From assembly GCA_938002705.1 (NCBI GenBank), contig CALLAG010000034.1, positions 1-6,144 on the forward strand: a stretch of DNA of 6,144 nt, in the 5' to 3' direction. The translations under genes were made by a program, and so were the position numbers. The notes beneath the pieces were generated by a model. That model saw only the letters and a program-made list of their open reading frames with translations. It did not search any database and was not told where the DNA came from. Below are positions 1 through 6,022 of this stretch, in pieces (position 1 is the stretch's first letter; each line of letters begins with the position of its first letter). This DNA comes from an uncultured Saprospiraceae bacterium (GTDB taxonomy: Bacteria; Bacteroidota; Bacteroidia; Chitinophagales; Saprospiraceae).

Positions 1-73
1 ATCAATCTAAAGTTCAAATGCTCGTTGTACAATAGATCTTTGAGATACATAATATTGCGGCTTACGTTAATTT

Positions 74-107
74 TTTAAGACTGTATTCTTAATTAGCTAA
101 TTTTACG
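74..107 (+). promoter_or_regulatory. Candidate Bacteroidota-type promoter with 12-bp palindrome
   Basis: TAATTTTA at 98-105 differs by one base from the Bacteroidota -7 consensus TAnnTTTG. TTTA at 74-77, one base off the -33 element TTTG, lies 20 bp upstream, which is the expected spacing. The predicted transcription start, near 111-113, would leave a leader of about 25 nt before the ATG at 136. A perfect 12-bp palindrome, AATTAGCTAATT (91-102), overlaps the -7 element and could be an operator. The region is very A/T-rich, so chance matches are likely; this is inference. Confidence 0.3.
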
Positions 108-135
108 TATTGATTTTATTTCTAATATCACAAAA

Positions 136-588
136 ATGAATACACGTATGAAATTAAAGAAGCTAATAAGTATAGAAAAGAAAGCAGATGAAGTATGGGT
201 TGTATCACCAGACCTACACTATGATACAGAGAATGACGAATTCAAAAACATAGTTAAACATAATCTACACCGAAAAGCAAAATATAGATACATCGTACCT
301 GCAACTAAGTCAGTAATGAGACACATCGCTAAGTATCAGAAAGACCAGACGATACCTAAAGATGTAGCTAAGGAGATGTTCTTAATACTCCCTCCATCAG
401 AATTTAATCCATTTCTTAACGAATTAGCTATCTATAATCCCAACGGCAAGAAGCCCGTTGCATGTCTTTCAGTATGGAAGGAGTGCAATGAGGATGATGA
501 GTTAATAAGTTATGACGATAAATTTGTCAAAGAACTCATCAAAAGTTATAAAGCACTCTGGAAAAAATACAAGAGAGAAAATTTATAA
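136..588 (+). CDS. Small soluble protein of unknown function, first gene of a two-gene operon
   Basis: I do not recognise a characterised function. The 150-residue product has no signal peptide and no membrane segment, so it should be cytoplasmic. It is rich in Lys, Glu and Asp and ends in a strongly basic helix-like tail (about residues 130-150). The N-terminal part has alternating hydrophobic strands, with WVVSPDLHYD near residues 21-30 and KYRYIVPATKSV near 48-59. FLILPPSEFNPFLNELAIYN near 82-101 looks like a conserved core. The pattern of a strand, then a catalytic-looking His/Asp, then a basic NL.RKAKYRY stretch faintly recalls one half of a phospholipase D-like fold, but I see no HxK motif and would not name it so. 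A second in-frame ATG at 148 is an equally possible start. The stop lies 2 bp before the next ATG, so the two genes are almost certainly co-transcribed. Confidence 0.75.
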   Translation: MNTRMKLKKLISIEKKADEVWVVSPDLHYDTENDEFKNIVKHNLHRKAKYRYIVPATKSVMRHIAKYQKDQTIPKDVAKEMFLILPPSEFNPFLNELAIYNPNGKKPVACLSVWKECNEDDELISYDDKFVKELIKSYKALWKKYKRENL

Positions 589-590
589 TT

Positions 591-977
591 ATGAATAATA
601 TTAGAATAGCTTTTACGGTAACCATTTTTTCATTTTTAATATTCTCATGCGGTGGAGATGAGATTCCAGAGAAGAACCTTGAAGATTATACAGGCACTTA
701 CGATTGTCTAAAATTTACGGGGATTCCTTTGGATTCTACTTTTGCTGTAAGCCAAGACTTAGTTGTTACTGTAGATCCTGATAATGAGGATAATCTTCTT
801 ATCAGTAATCTTTCTATTCCAGTTGCGGCTGATGGAAGTTTTGGTCCTACAGAATTGAATGCGAATATGGGGATTGAGCTCTATTTTGAAGGCGATGAGA
901 TTTTCTTTAGAATGTCACCTATAATTTCTAATGGTATTGCTCTGCCATGTACATTTTCGGGAGAGAAAAAAACTTAG
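591..977 (+). CDS. Small predicted lipoprotein, possible beta-barrel/lipocalin-like fold
   Basis: The 128-residue product begins with a lipoprotein signal peptide: a short n-region (MNNIR), a hydrophobic stretch (about residues 7-18) and a lipobox ending IFSC with the acylated Cys at residue 20. GGDE follows, and acidic residues just after the Cys are compatible with surface export of Bacteroidota lipoproteins, though this is not proof. The mature part is only about 108 residues and mostly beta-type, with short hydrophobic strands separated by Asp/Asn/Gly turns such as VDPDNEDN near 61-68. Cys39, in the first strand (YTGTYDC), and Cys120, in the last (LPCTFSG), could form a disulfide joining the ends of a small barrel. 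Similar short 'GTYxC ... CxFSG' lipoproteins are common hypotheticals in the phylum (from memory). The gene is 2 bp after its upstream partner and is closed by a strong terminator 30 bp downstream. Function unknown. Confidence 0.8.
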   Translation: MNNIRIAFTVTIFSFLIFSCGGDEIPEKNLEDYTGTYDCLKFTGIPLDSTFAVSQDLVVTVDPDNEDNLLISNLSIPVAADGSFGPTELNANMGIELYFEGDEIFFRMSPIISNGIALPCTFSGEKKT

Positions 978-1006
978 AAACTTAGAGTTGATATTAACAT
1001 TCCAAA

Positions 1007-1046
1007 AAAAAATGGGTGCAACTAAGTTTAGTTTCACCCATTTTTT
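1007..1046 (+). terminator. Strong rho-independent terminator after the two-gene operon
   Basis: TGGGTG (1013-1018) pairs with CACCCA (1035-1040), extended outward by six A-T pairs (1007-1012 with 1041-1046). After one C/T mismatch it continues inward with AACTA against TAGTT around a 4-nt loop. The T-run at 1041-1046 gives a classic terminator 30 bp after the stop at 977. The A-run at 1004-1012 becomes a T-run on the other strand, so the element may also stop transcription from the convergent gene ending at 1178. Confidence 0.8.
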
Positions 1047-1065
1047 ATATGTGTTCAGTGGAAGA

Positions 1066-1100
1066 GAGGTCCAAGACTTTAGTCTCTTATAGGAAACCTC
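1066..1100. repeat. Inverted repeat between convergent genes
   Basis: GAGGT at 1066-1070 is the exact complement of ACCTC at 1096-1100. Within it AGACT (1074-1078) and AGTCT (1081-1085) are complementary with only two bases between them. The result is a two-part imperfect hairpin. The ACCTC arm also serves as the outer arm of the next hairpin (1095-1134), so the two structures compete. It lies in non-coding DNA and its role is unknown. Confidence 0.4.
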
Positions 1101-1134
1101 AAAAAAAAGGTCTTCGATCTCTTTTTTTGGGGTT
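1095..1134 (-). terminator. Probable terminator of the SPFH gene
   Basis: Read on the minus strand, this lies 44 bp after the stop at 1178. AACCTC (1095-1100) pairs with GGGGTT (1129-1134) with one G-T wobble. An A8 tract (1101-1108) faces a T7 tract (1122-1128), and a short inner GGT/ATC stem closes a CTTCG loop (1112-1116). On the minus strand the A8 tract reads as U8, the expected release tract. The stem core has few G-C pairs, so this is weaker than the terminator at 1007-1046, which could act as backup. Confidence 0.45.
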
Positions 1135-1177
1135 GAAGAAAAGTCACTTTAATTGTAAGTGTTCCTTGTTCAAAACC

Positions 1178-2122
1178 TTAAGACTTCAACCTTTTCTTTT
1201 CAGCTTCGAGTTCTTTATTCTTAAGCTTCATAGCCTCACCTATCTGTGATGATGCGACGAATGATGTCGTCATCTCTGAGAGCATATCAGCTCCAGCATT
1301 AGGGGTATTAGGTAATAGGATGAGATTACTATTAGTATTCTCACCGAGCGACTGCAGTGTGTCATAGTGTTGAGTTACGACGATAAGTGCTGATGCTTCC
1401 TGACTATTGATACCTACATTATTGAGCACTTCTACACTTTCTTCTAATCCTCTTGCGATCTCTCTTCTTTGATCTGCGATACCCTGACCTTGCAATCGTT
1501 TACTTTCAGCTTCAGCTTTAGCTTTAGCGACGATTCTTATTCTCTCTGCTTCACCTTCATATTCTGCAGCTATTTTTTCTCTTTCGGCAGCGTTAATTCT
1601 GTTCATCGCTTCCTTAACCTGATGATCCGGATCTATATCTGTCACGAGAGCTCTTACGATATCGTAACCATAGTTGTTCATAGCTTCTTGGAGCTCTGAT
1701 CTTACGGCATTGGCGATATCATCTTTCTTGACGAATACATCATCTAACTTCATCTTAGGTACTTCTGCCCTAACTACGTCGAACACGTAAGAAGTAATCT
1801 GATCATGCGGATTCTCAAGCTTATAGAATGCCTCGTATACTTTCTCTCTCAGTACTAAGAATTGTACTGATACTTTCATTCTGACGAATACATCATCAAA
1901 GGTCTTAGTCTCTACATTGACATCAAGCTGGTTGATTTTTAAGTTGATTTTTCCAGCTATTCTATCTGCTACTGGAATTTTAAGGTGTAGCCCAGAATTT
2001 TTGATACTATGGAATCTCCCCCAACGTTCCAAGATAGTCGCAGTTTGTTGTTTAACTATAAAGAAACTAGACAGTAAGATCACTATGGCTATAAATGCGA
2101 TAGGAATAATAAATGGCAGCAT
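1178..2122 (-). CDS. SPFH/band 7 (stomatin-like) membrane-anchored protein
   Basis: The 314-residue protein has one N-terminal membrane segment (about residues 3-23) followed by an SPFH/PHB domain (about 22-180). It opens with the family-typical stretch IVKQQTATILERWGRFHSI and contains DVFVRMKVSVQF near 77-88 and YGYDIVRALVTDIDPD near 151-166. Residues about 165-225 form the alanine/glutamate-rich coiled coil expected after the domain (EAMNRINAAEREKIAAEYEG, then many AEA/KAE steps), ending in a GIADQRREIARGL motif. A second helical region and a charged KELEAEKKRLKS tail close the protein. Length is typical for bacterial stomatin/QmcA- and HIR-like members (about 300 residues). These proteins oligomerise into rings or cages on the membrane and organise microdomains or partner proteases. 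No NfeD or FtsH partner gene is next to it here, so its partner is unknown. No Shine-Dalgarno sequence precedes the ATG. It is convergent with the operon at 136-977 and divergent from the recN group. Confidence 0.93.
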   Translation of the reverse strand: MLPFIIPIAFIAIVILLSSFFIVKQQTATILERWGRFHSIKNSGLHLKIPVADRIAGKINLKINQLDVNVETKTFDDVFVRMKVSVQFLVLREKVYEAFYKLENPHDQITSYVFDVVRAEVPKMKLDDVFVKKDDIANAVRSELQEAMNNYGYDIVRALVTDIDPDHQVKEAMNRINAAEREKIAAEYEGEAERIRIVAKAKAEAESKRLQGQGIADQRREIARGLEESVEVLNNVGINSQEASALIVVTQHYDTLQSLGENTNSNLILLPNTPNAGADMLSEMTTSFVASSQIGEAMKLKNKELEAEKKRLKS

Positions 2123-2201
2123 TGTAATAATTTTTATATAAATGAATAATTAGCTTGTCGTATATTATGTATGAATATAACTATATCGATGTTAAATTAA
2201 T

Positions 2202-2211
2202 TCAAATTTGA
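2202..2211. promoter_or_regulatory. Palindrome in the divergent intergenic region
   Basis: TCAAATTTGA is a perfect 10-bp palindrome near the middle of the A/T-rich stretch between the SPFH gene and the lipoprotein-recN group. Because it contains TTTG in both directions it could supply a -33 element to either side. On the minus strand a poor -7 match (TAGTTATA) follows 19 bp later. It could equally be a binding site for a dimeric regulator, or chance. Apart from this and the motif at 2322-2331 I see nothing in the 2123-2369 gap. Confidence 0.22.
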
Positions 2212-2321
2212 GTAGTTCTTTCTACTAACATAGAATATATAACTATGATTCTTATACAATATCTGATTAAGACTACCTTGTAATCAATATTGCAGATCTC
2301 TGATATATCTACCTAACTTAT

Positions 2322-2331
2322 TAATTTAGCG
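2322..2331 (+). promoter_or_regulatory. Candidate -7 promoter element for the lipoprotein-recN operon
   Basis: TAATTTAG (2322-2329), followed by CG, differs by one base from TAnnTTTG. It would start transcription near 2334-2337, just past the upstream ATG at 2334 and 33-36 nt before the ATG at 2370. That supports the downstream start. No TTTG is seen at the proper -33 distance; the nearest TTG (2290-2292) is too far upstream. The same motif recurs upstream of fabI. Confidence 0.3.
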
Positions 2332-2369
2332 TCATGTTTATAAAACTAAAAGATTTTAAATATACCCCT

Positions 2370-3281
2370 ATGAAAACTGTATTTGCTCTACGCAGCTGTT
2401 TCTTATTTATGATTCTGCTGCCTATCATCTCTTGTGTATCTGACAGTACGACAGAAAATAAGTCTGAATCTGCATCTGCAGCTGTATCCACGACGAATGA
2501 CCCTATTAGTACAACTAAGCCAATGGCTGCGAAACCTCAACAAGGAATCGCCGAATCCCAAACAACTGCCACAGAGATACCCGCTAAAAAACCAAAAGCG
2601 AATAAACCAAAACCAAAAGCAAATAGCAACCCTATCAACCCAAAAGCTAAAAAGAAAGTTGTAGACCAAGCAAGAAAGCAACTATCAGAATTAGAGGCTA
2701 ATAAAAGCAGTATGTCTGCTAGTGATTACAATAGGAAGAAGGAGTCCTATGAAGCAATGATTAGCAATCCAGAAAAATTTATACCTAAATCAAAACCTAC
2801 GCCACAGCAAATGAATACTTTGCCAAGTGCTTGTGGTCTGATATCAGAAGACTTCATTGCGAGTACAATAGGCGTAGATGTAGGTTCTATAAATATGAAA
2901 GATGGCACAAGTTCCGCTTCGGAGCATGCCAGAGCGTGTTTCTTCAGGTGGGATCATAAAGGGGTGGCAAATTCTGGTGTCCTCATACAGATACAAGAGA
3001 ATCCTCTTCCAGATGAGATAGATGACTGGGCAGCTTATTATATCCAAGCTAAGATTAATCAAGGTGAGACCAATCCTAATACTATGGAGAGTACGAGATT
3101 TAAGCCCTACAAGGAATTAGGTGTATCAGGAGCTTATAATTACGAGATGCAAAGATACTTGTGGAGAACAGATAATGATAAAGTATTTATGATTGCATTT
3201 AACCTGAGAGCTTCAGAAAAAGAGCAGCTATCATGGGCTAAGACACTGGGAGAAGAAATAATGAAGAATTATAGACCGTAA
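2370..3281 (+). CDS. Predicted lipoprotein with Lys/Pro-rich linker, overlapping recN
   Basis: Function not recognised. From the ATG at 2370 (303 residues) the protein starts with a good lipoprotein signal, MKTVFALRS plus a hydrophobic core and lipobox LPIISC, with Cys22 as the lipidation site. An in-frame ATG at 2334 would add 12 residues in front of the signal; I prefer 2370 because it gives a normal n-region. Residues about 23-98 are a low-complexity Ser/Thr, then Lys/Pro/Ala linker (for example KKPKANKPKPKAN near 73-85). About 93-135 is a charged helical segment. Residues about 148-303 look like a globular domain starting LPSACGLISEDFIASTIG, with Cys155 and Cys190 (ARACFFRW) perhaps disulfide-bonded. 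The 'C-x-L-(I/L)-x-x-x ... C-x-F-x-W' arrangement recalls DUF3558-type lipoproteins, but this is only an analogy. It is probably anchored in the outer membrane with the domain held away on the linker. Its stop and the recN start share one base (TAATG), implying co-transcription and translational coupling. Confidence 0.85.
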   Translation: MKTVFALRSCFLFMILLPIISCVSDSTTENKSESASAAVSTTNDPISTTKPMAAKPQQGIAESQTTATEIPAKKPKANKPKPKANSNPINPKAKKKVVDQARKQLSELEANKSSMSASDYNRKKESYEAMISNPEKFIPKSKPTPQQMNTLPSACGLISEDFIASTIGVDVGSINMKDGTSSASEHARACFFRWDHKGVANSGVLIQIQENPLPDEIDDWAAYYIQAKINQGETNPNTMESTRFKPYKELGVSGAYNYEMQRYLWRTDNDKVFMIAFNLRASEKEQLSWAKTLGEEIMKNYRP

Positions 3282-4942
3282 TGATAAAGACTATAAGTAT
3301 TGCTAACTATGCCATCATAGATGATGTAGAACTGACTTTTGATAATAATCTCAACATTATTACCGGAGAGACAGGAGCTGGTAAGTCCATAATATTAGGT
3401 GCCTTAGGTCTTCTTATGGGCAATAGGGCTGATACCAAAATCCTATATAACGATAAGAAAAAGTGTGTCGTAGAAGCAGTGTTTACTGATCTATCTTCTT
3501 CTATATCTGCTATATTGCAAGAAGCTGATCTGGATGATGAAGCAGAACTTATTATCCGAAGAGAAATCGTCCCAAGTGGAAAATCAAGGGCCTTTGTAAA
3601 TGATACGCCTACTAATCTTAATATCCTACAAAGATTATCAGTTGAGCTTATAGACTTAAATGCCCAGTTTCAGTCTACAGACATATACAAATCAGATTTC
3701 TATATTAAACTGATAGATGCCATTGCTGGACATGAATCAAAAGTGGCAGAATATAGAGTACTATTCTCTGAGTACAAGAAAAATCAGAAAGAACTTTTTG
3801 AATTAGAAAATACAGAATCTTCGCAGCTTAAGGAGATGGACTTTATGCAATTTCAGTTAAATGAATTGTCAGAAGCCGACCTAAGTATAGAAGAACAATC
3901 TCAATTAGAAGCACAATCCTCATTACTCGAAAAAGCCGACGAAATCACAACACTTATAGAAGAGACGAAGTATATTATCAATGATTCTGAGCAGAACGTC
4001 AAGGATGTTATTACTGGATTATCAGCTAAGTGGGAGTCGCTCAGAGGTGTAAAGCCAGCGATAGACGAAAATTTAGAAGCCTTCTCAGATATAGAAGATA
4101 GACTACTAACTATATATAACAATGCAGACAGTCTTAGTCAAAATACTGAAAGCGATCCTATGCGATTACTGGAATTACAGGATAGGCTATCTACGATATA
4201 CAATCTCCAAAAGAAACATGGGGTCAATTCTATAAAGGAATTATTAGATATATCTGGCGATCTTCAGAATAGGATATCACAACACGACTCTAGAGCTGAG
4301 TCTATATCTCAGTTACAAAAGATCATCAAAGATCAAGAAATCGAACTGAATCATGCCGCTTCTGTCATCTCGAAGAAGAGGCTCAAAGTCATTCCAAAAA
4401 TTGAAAAAGAAGTCAATAGCAATATGGCAGACCTTGCGATGCCTTCAGCACAGATACATGTGGAATGTAAGAAAGCTGATGTATTAAAGCCAGATGGTAT
4501 TGATAATATCAATATGTTATTCAAAGCCAATAAAGGTGGCAGCTTCCAGCCAATAAGAAAGGTAGCCTCAGGTGGTGAAAGCTCAAGATTAATGCTGAGT
4601 TTGAAGTCTACAGTTGCTCGTAAAATGGATATGCCTACTATGATATTCGATGAGATAGATACTGGAATATCAGGAGATGTAGCTGGTAAGATTGGTGTCA
4701 TACTCAAGGAGCTCTCAGGATCTCATCAGCTCATATGTATTACTCACTCGCCTCAGGTAGCATCCAAGGCAGACAATCACTTCTTTGTGTATAAAGAAGA
4801 TACCAAAGAAAGAACAATAACACATGTCAAGCATCTCAATAAAAAAGAGAAAATAGAAGAGATCGCTAAAATGCTAAGTGGTGATCCTCCATCAACTTAT
4901 GCACTTAAGAATGCAAAAGAGCTAATCAACGCAGCACAATAA
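3281..4942 (+). CDS. recN: DNA repair protein RecN
   Basis: RecN is an SMC-like ATPase that acts in the cytoplasm at DNA double-strand breaks, holding broken ends or sister chromatids for RecA-mediated recombination. The 553-residue product matches the family length (E. coli also 553). The N-terminal half-ATPase has Walker A GETGAGKS at residues 29-36 and a Q-loop Gln at 129 (LNAQFQST). Residues about 150-375 form the antiparallel coiled-coil arm, rich in Glu, Lys, Gln and Leu. The C-terminal half has the ABC signature SGGE at 430-433, Walker B MIFDEIDTG with Asp457 and Glu458, and the switch His489 in ITHSPQVAS. All ATPase motifs are intact. The initiating ATG overlaps the preceding stop in TAATG, so translation is likely coupled to the lipoprotein gene; no separate ribosome site is evident. 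I see no LexA-type box nearby. Confidence 0.97.
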   Translation: MIKTISIANYAIIDDVELTFDNNLNIITGETGAGKSIILGALGLLMGNRADTKILYNDKKKCVVEAVFTDLSSSISAILQEADLDDEAELIIRREIVPSGKSRAFVNDTPTNLNILQRLSVELIDLNAQFQSTDIYKSDFYIKLIDAIAGHESKVAEYRVLFSEYKKNQKELFELENTESSQLKEMDFMQFQLNELSEADLSIEEQSQLEAQSSLLEKADEITTLIEETKYIINDSEQNVKDVITGLSAKWESLRGVKPAIDENLEAFSDIEDRLLTIYNNADSLSQNTESDPMRLLELQDRLSTIYNLQKKHGVNSIKELLDISGDLQNRISQHDSRAESISQLQKIIKDQEIELNHAASVISKKRLKVIPKIEKEVNSNMADLAMPSAQIHVECKKADVLKPDGIDNINMLFKANKGGSFQPIRKVASGGESSRLMLSLKSTVARKMDMPTMIFDEIDTGISGDVAGKIGVILKELSGSHQLICITHSPQVASKADNHFFVYKEDTKERTITHVKHLNKKEKIEEIAKMLSGDPPSTYALKNAKELINAAQ

Positions 4943-4978
4943 TTTTTTTAACAAGGTAACTATCAATAATATCGTCTT

Positions 4979-4988
4979 TATATTAGCG
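4979..4988 (+). promoter_or_regulatory. Candidate -7 promoter element for fabI
   Basis: TATATTAG (4979-4986), followed by CG, is one base off TAnnTTTG and ends 16 nt before the fabI ATG, implying a leader of roughly 10 nt. It is 9/11 identical to the motif at 2321-2331. No clear -33 element is visible. The gap after recN is only 60 bp and holds a T-run at 4944-4949 without a stem, so read-through from recN is also possible. Confidence 0.3.
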
Positions 4989-5002
4989 ATTAAAACGAAA
5001 AC

Positions 5003-5806
5003 ATGGCTTACGGACTATTATCAGGAAAGAAAGGAATTATATCAGGAGCATTAGACTCTGACTCTATAGCATGGAAAATAGCTGAAAGAGCAGTAGCAGA
5101 AGGCGCAGAGATAGTGCTCACTAATGCCCCTATAGCATTAAGAATGGGAGCAATCAATGAGTTAGCTGAGAAAACCAATTCTATAGTTATACCTGCTGAC
5201 GCTACCTCAGAAGAGGATTTGAGTAATTTGATAGATCAATCTACAGAACGTTTTGGAGGTAAGATTGATTTTATGTTGCATTCCATAGGTATGTCTCTTA
5301 ACGTACGTAAGAAAAGAGATTATACAGATATCAAGTATGATTGGATGCAGAAGACCTTTGATATATCTGCGATCTCTTTTCATAAGCTAATGCAGACAGC
5401 GTATCAGAAAGATGCGATCAATGAATGGGGTAGCGTTGTTGCTTTGACTTATATCGCAGCTCAGAGAACATTCCCCGATTACAGTGAGATGGCGGAATCT
5501 AAGGCACTGTTAGAATCATTTGCAAGAAGTTTCGGATATCACTGGGCTAAGAAAAAACATGTAAGAGTCAATACTATCAGTCAATCTCCTACATTGACCA
5601 CTGCCGGTAAAGGTGTTAAAGGATTTCAAGAATTTTTCGATTACTCCGATAAGATGTCTCCATTGGGTAATGCTTCATCAGACGCTTGCGCAGATTACTG
5701 CATAAGCCTATTCTCAGATTTAACTAAGTATGTCACAATGCAGAACCTCTTCCATGATGGTGGATTCTCTAATATGGGGATGGCTCCAGAGGTTCTCGGA
5801 TTGTAG
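5003..5806 (+). CDS. fabI: Enoyl-[acyl-carrier-protein] reductase (NADH), FabI
   Basis: FabI reduces trans-2-enoyl-ACP to acyl-ACP with NADH, the last step of each type II fatty-acid elongation cycle, in the cytoplasm as a tetramer. The 267-residue length fits (E. coli 262). The N-terminal Rossmann fold shows the FabI-type nucleotide loop GALDSDSIA at residues 15-23 (a spaced SxA instead of the usual SDR GxxxGxG), PADAT at 64-68 and HSIGMS at 93-98. The catalytic triad is Tyr150 (ALTY), Tyr160 (PDY) and Lys167 (ESKA), with the spacing of 10 and 7 residues that distinguishes FabI from other SDR enzymes. ISQSPTLTTAG (192-202) is the substrate-binding-loop region, and LFHDGGFSNMG (249-259) is the family C-terminal motif. 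The Gly of HSIG (residue 96), equivalent to the E. coli triclosan-contact Gly93, is conserved, so a triclosan-sensitive enzyme is expected. It lies 60 bp after recN on the same strand, a familiar Bacteroidota arrangement. Confidence 0.97.
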   Translation: MAYGLLSGKKGIISGALDSDSIAWKIAERAVAEGAEIVLTNAPIALRMGAINELAEKTNSIVIPADATSEEDLSNLIDQSTERFGGKIDFMLHSIGMSLNVRKKRDYTDIKYDWMQKTFDISAISFHKLMQTAYQKDAINEWGSVVALTYIAAQRTFPDYSEMAESKALLESFARSFGYHWAKKKHVRVNTISQSPTLTTAGKGVKGFQEFFDYSDKMSPLGNASSDACADYCISLFSDLTKYVTMQNLFHDGGFSNMGMAPEVLGL

Positions 5807-5827
5807 TTCTTTTGTTTTTTTAACGGT

Positions 5828-5853
5828 AATTCATATTAGGGGAATTCTTTTTT
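5828..5853 (+). terminator. Weak candidate terminator after fabI
   Basis: AATTC (5828-5832) is complementary to GAATT (5842-5846) across a 9-nt loop and is followed at once by CTTTTTT (5847-5853), 22 bp after the fabI stop. The 5-bp, mostly A-T stem is poor, but its position and the T-run fit. I see no better termination signal before the next gene. Confidence 0.3.
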
Positions 5854-5886
5854 ATGAAAATATTATTTATTTAAGATAATATTTAC

Positions 5887-5926
5887 CAATTTTGTACGTG
5901 GAGTACTTAGTAAAGACCTGAGTACT
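5887..5926 (+). promoter_or_regulatory. Candidate promoter element and GAGTACT direct repeats
   Basis: CAATTTTG at 5887-5894 differs in one base from TAnnTTTG. Just downstream GAGTACT occurs twice (5901-5907 and 5920-5926), 19 bp apart start to start. A third GTAC at 5894-5897 forms an inverted pair with the first repeat (GTACGTGGAGTAC, 5894-5906). Start-to-start spacing near two helical turns would suit a regulator binding one face of the DNA. If the promoter is real, the leader to the ATG at 6023 would be about 120 nt. Confidence 0.25.
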
Positions 5927-6022
5927 AGCAGAACTAGACGAAATCTCTGCTTTCCAAGCTTTTAGAATTATAATACTCAGTAGACTTTTAATAAACTCAA
6001 TTCAAGTATTAAGCTCAATCTC

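Noticed and set aside
1016..1249. 77-residue plus-strand open frame
   Set aside because: It starts inside the terminator hairpin, runs through the inverted repeats and into the 3' end of the SPFH gene on the other strand. Its composition is Leu/Phe/Ser-rich and not protein-like.
1469..2141. Plus-strand open frames at 1469-1699 and 1917-2141
   Set aside because: Both are antisense to the well-supported SPFH gene. The first is a Ser/Phe-rich shadow of its Glu/Ala-rich coiled coil.
2334..2369. Upstream ATG start for the lipoprotein
   Set aside because: It would put 12 extra residues before a complete lipoprotein signal and lies at or before the predicted transcription start. Not excluded, but less likely than 2370.
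2403..3062. Frames at 2403-2681 (-), 2434-2664 (+) and 2844-3062 (-)
   Set aside because: They are shadows of the lipoprotein gene. The Lys/Pro linker gives Trp/Phe-rich or Gln-rich artefacts in other frames.
3901..4707. Minus-strand frames at 3901-4122 and 4351-4707
   Set aside because: Both are fully antisense to recN, whose ATPase motifs are intact.
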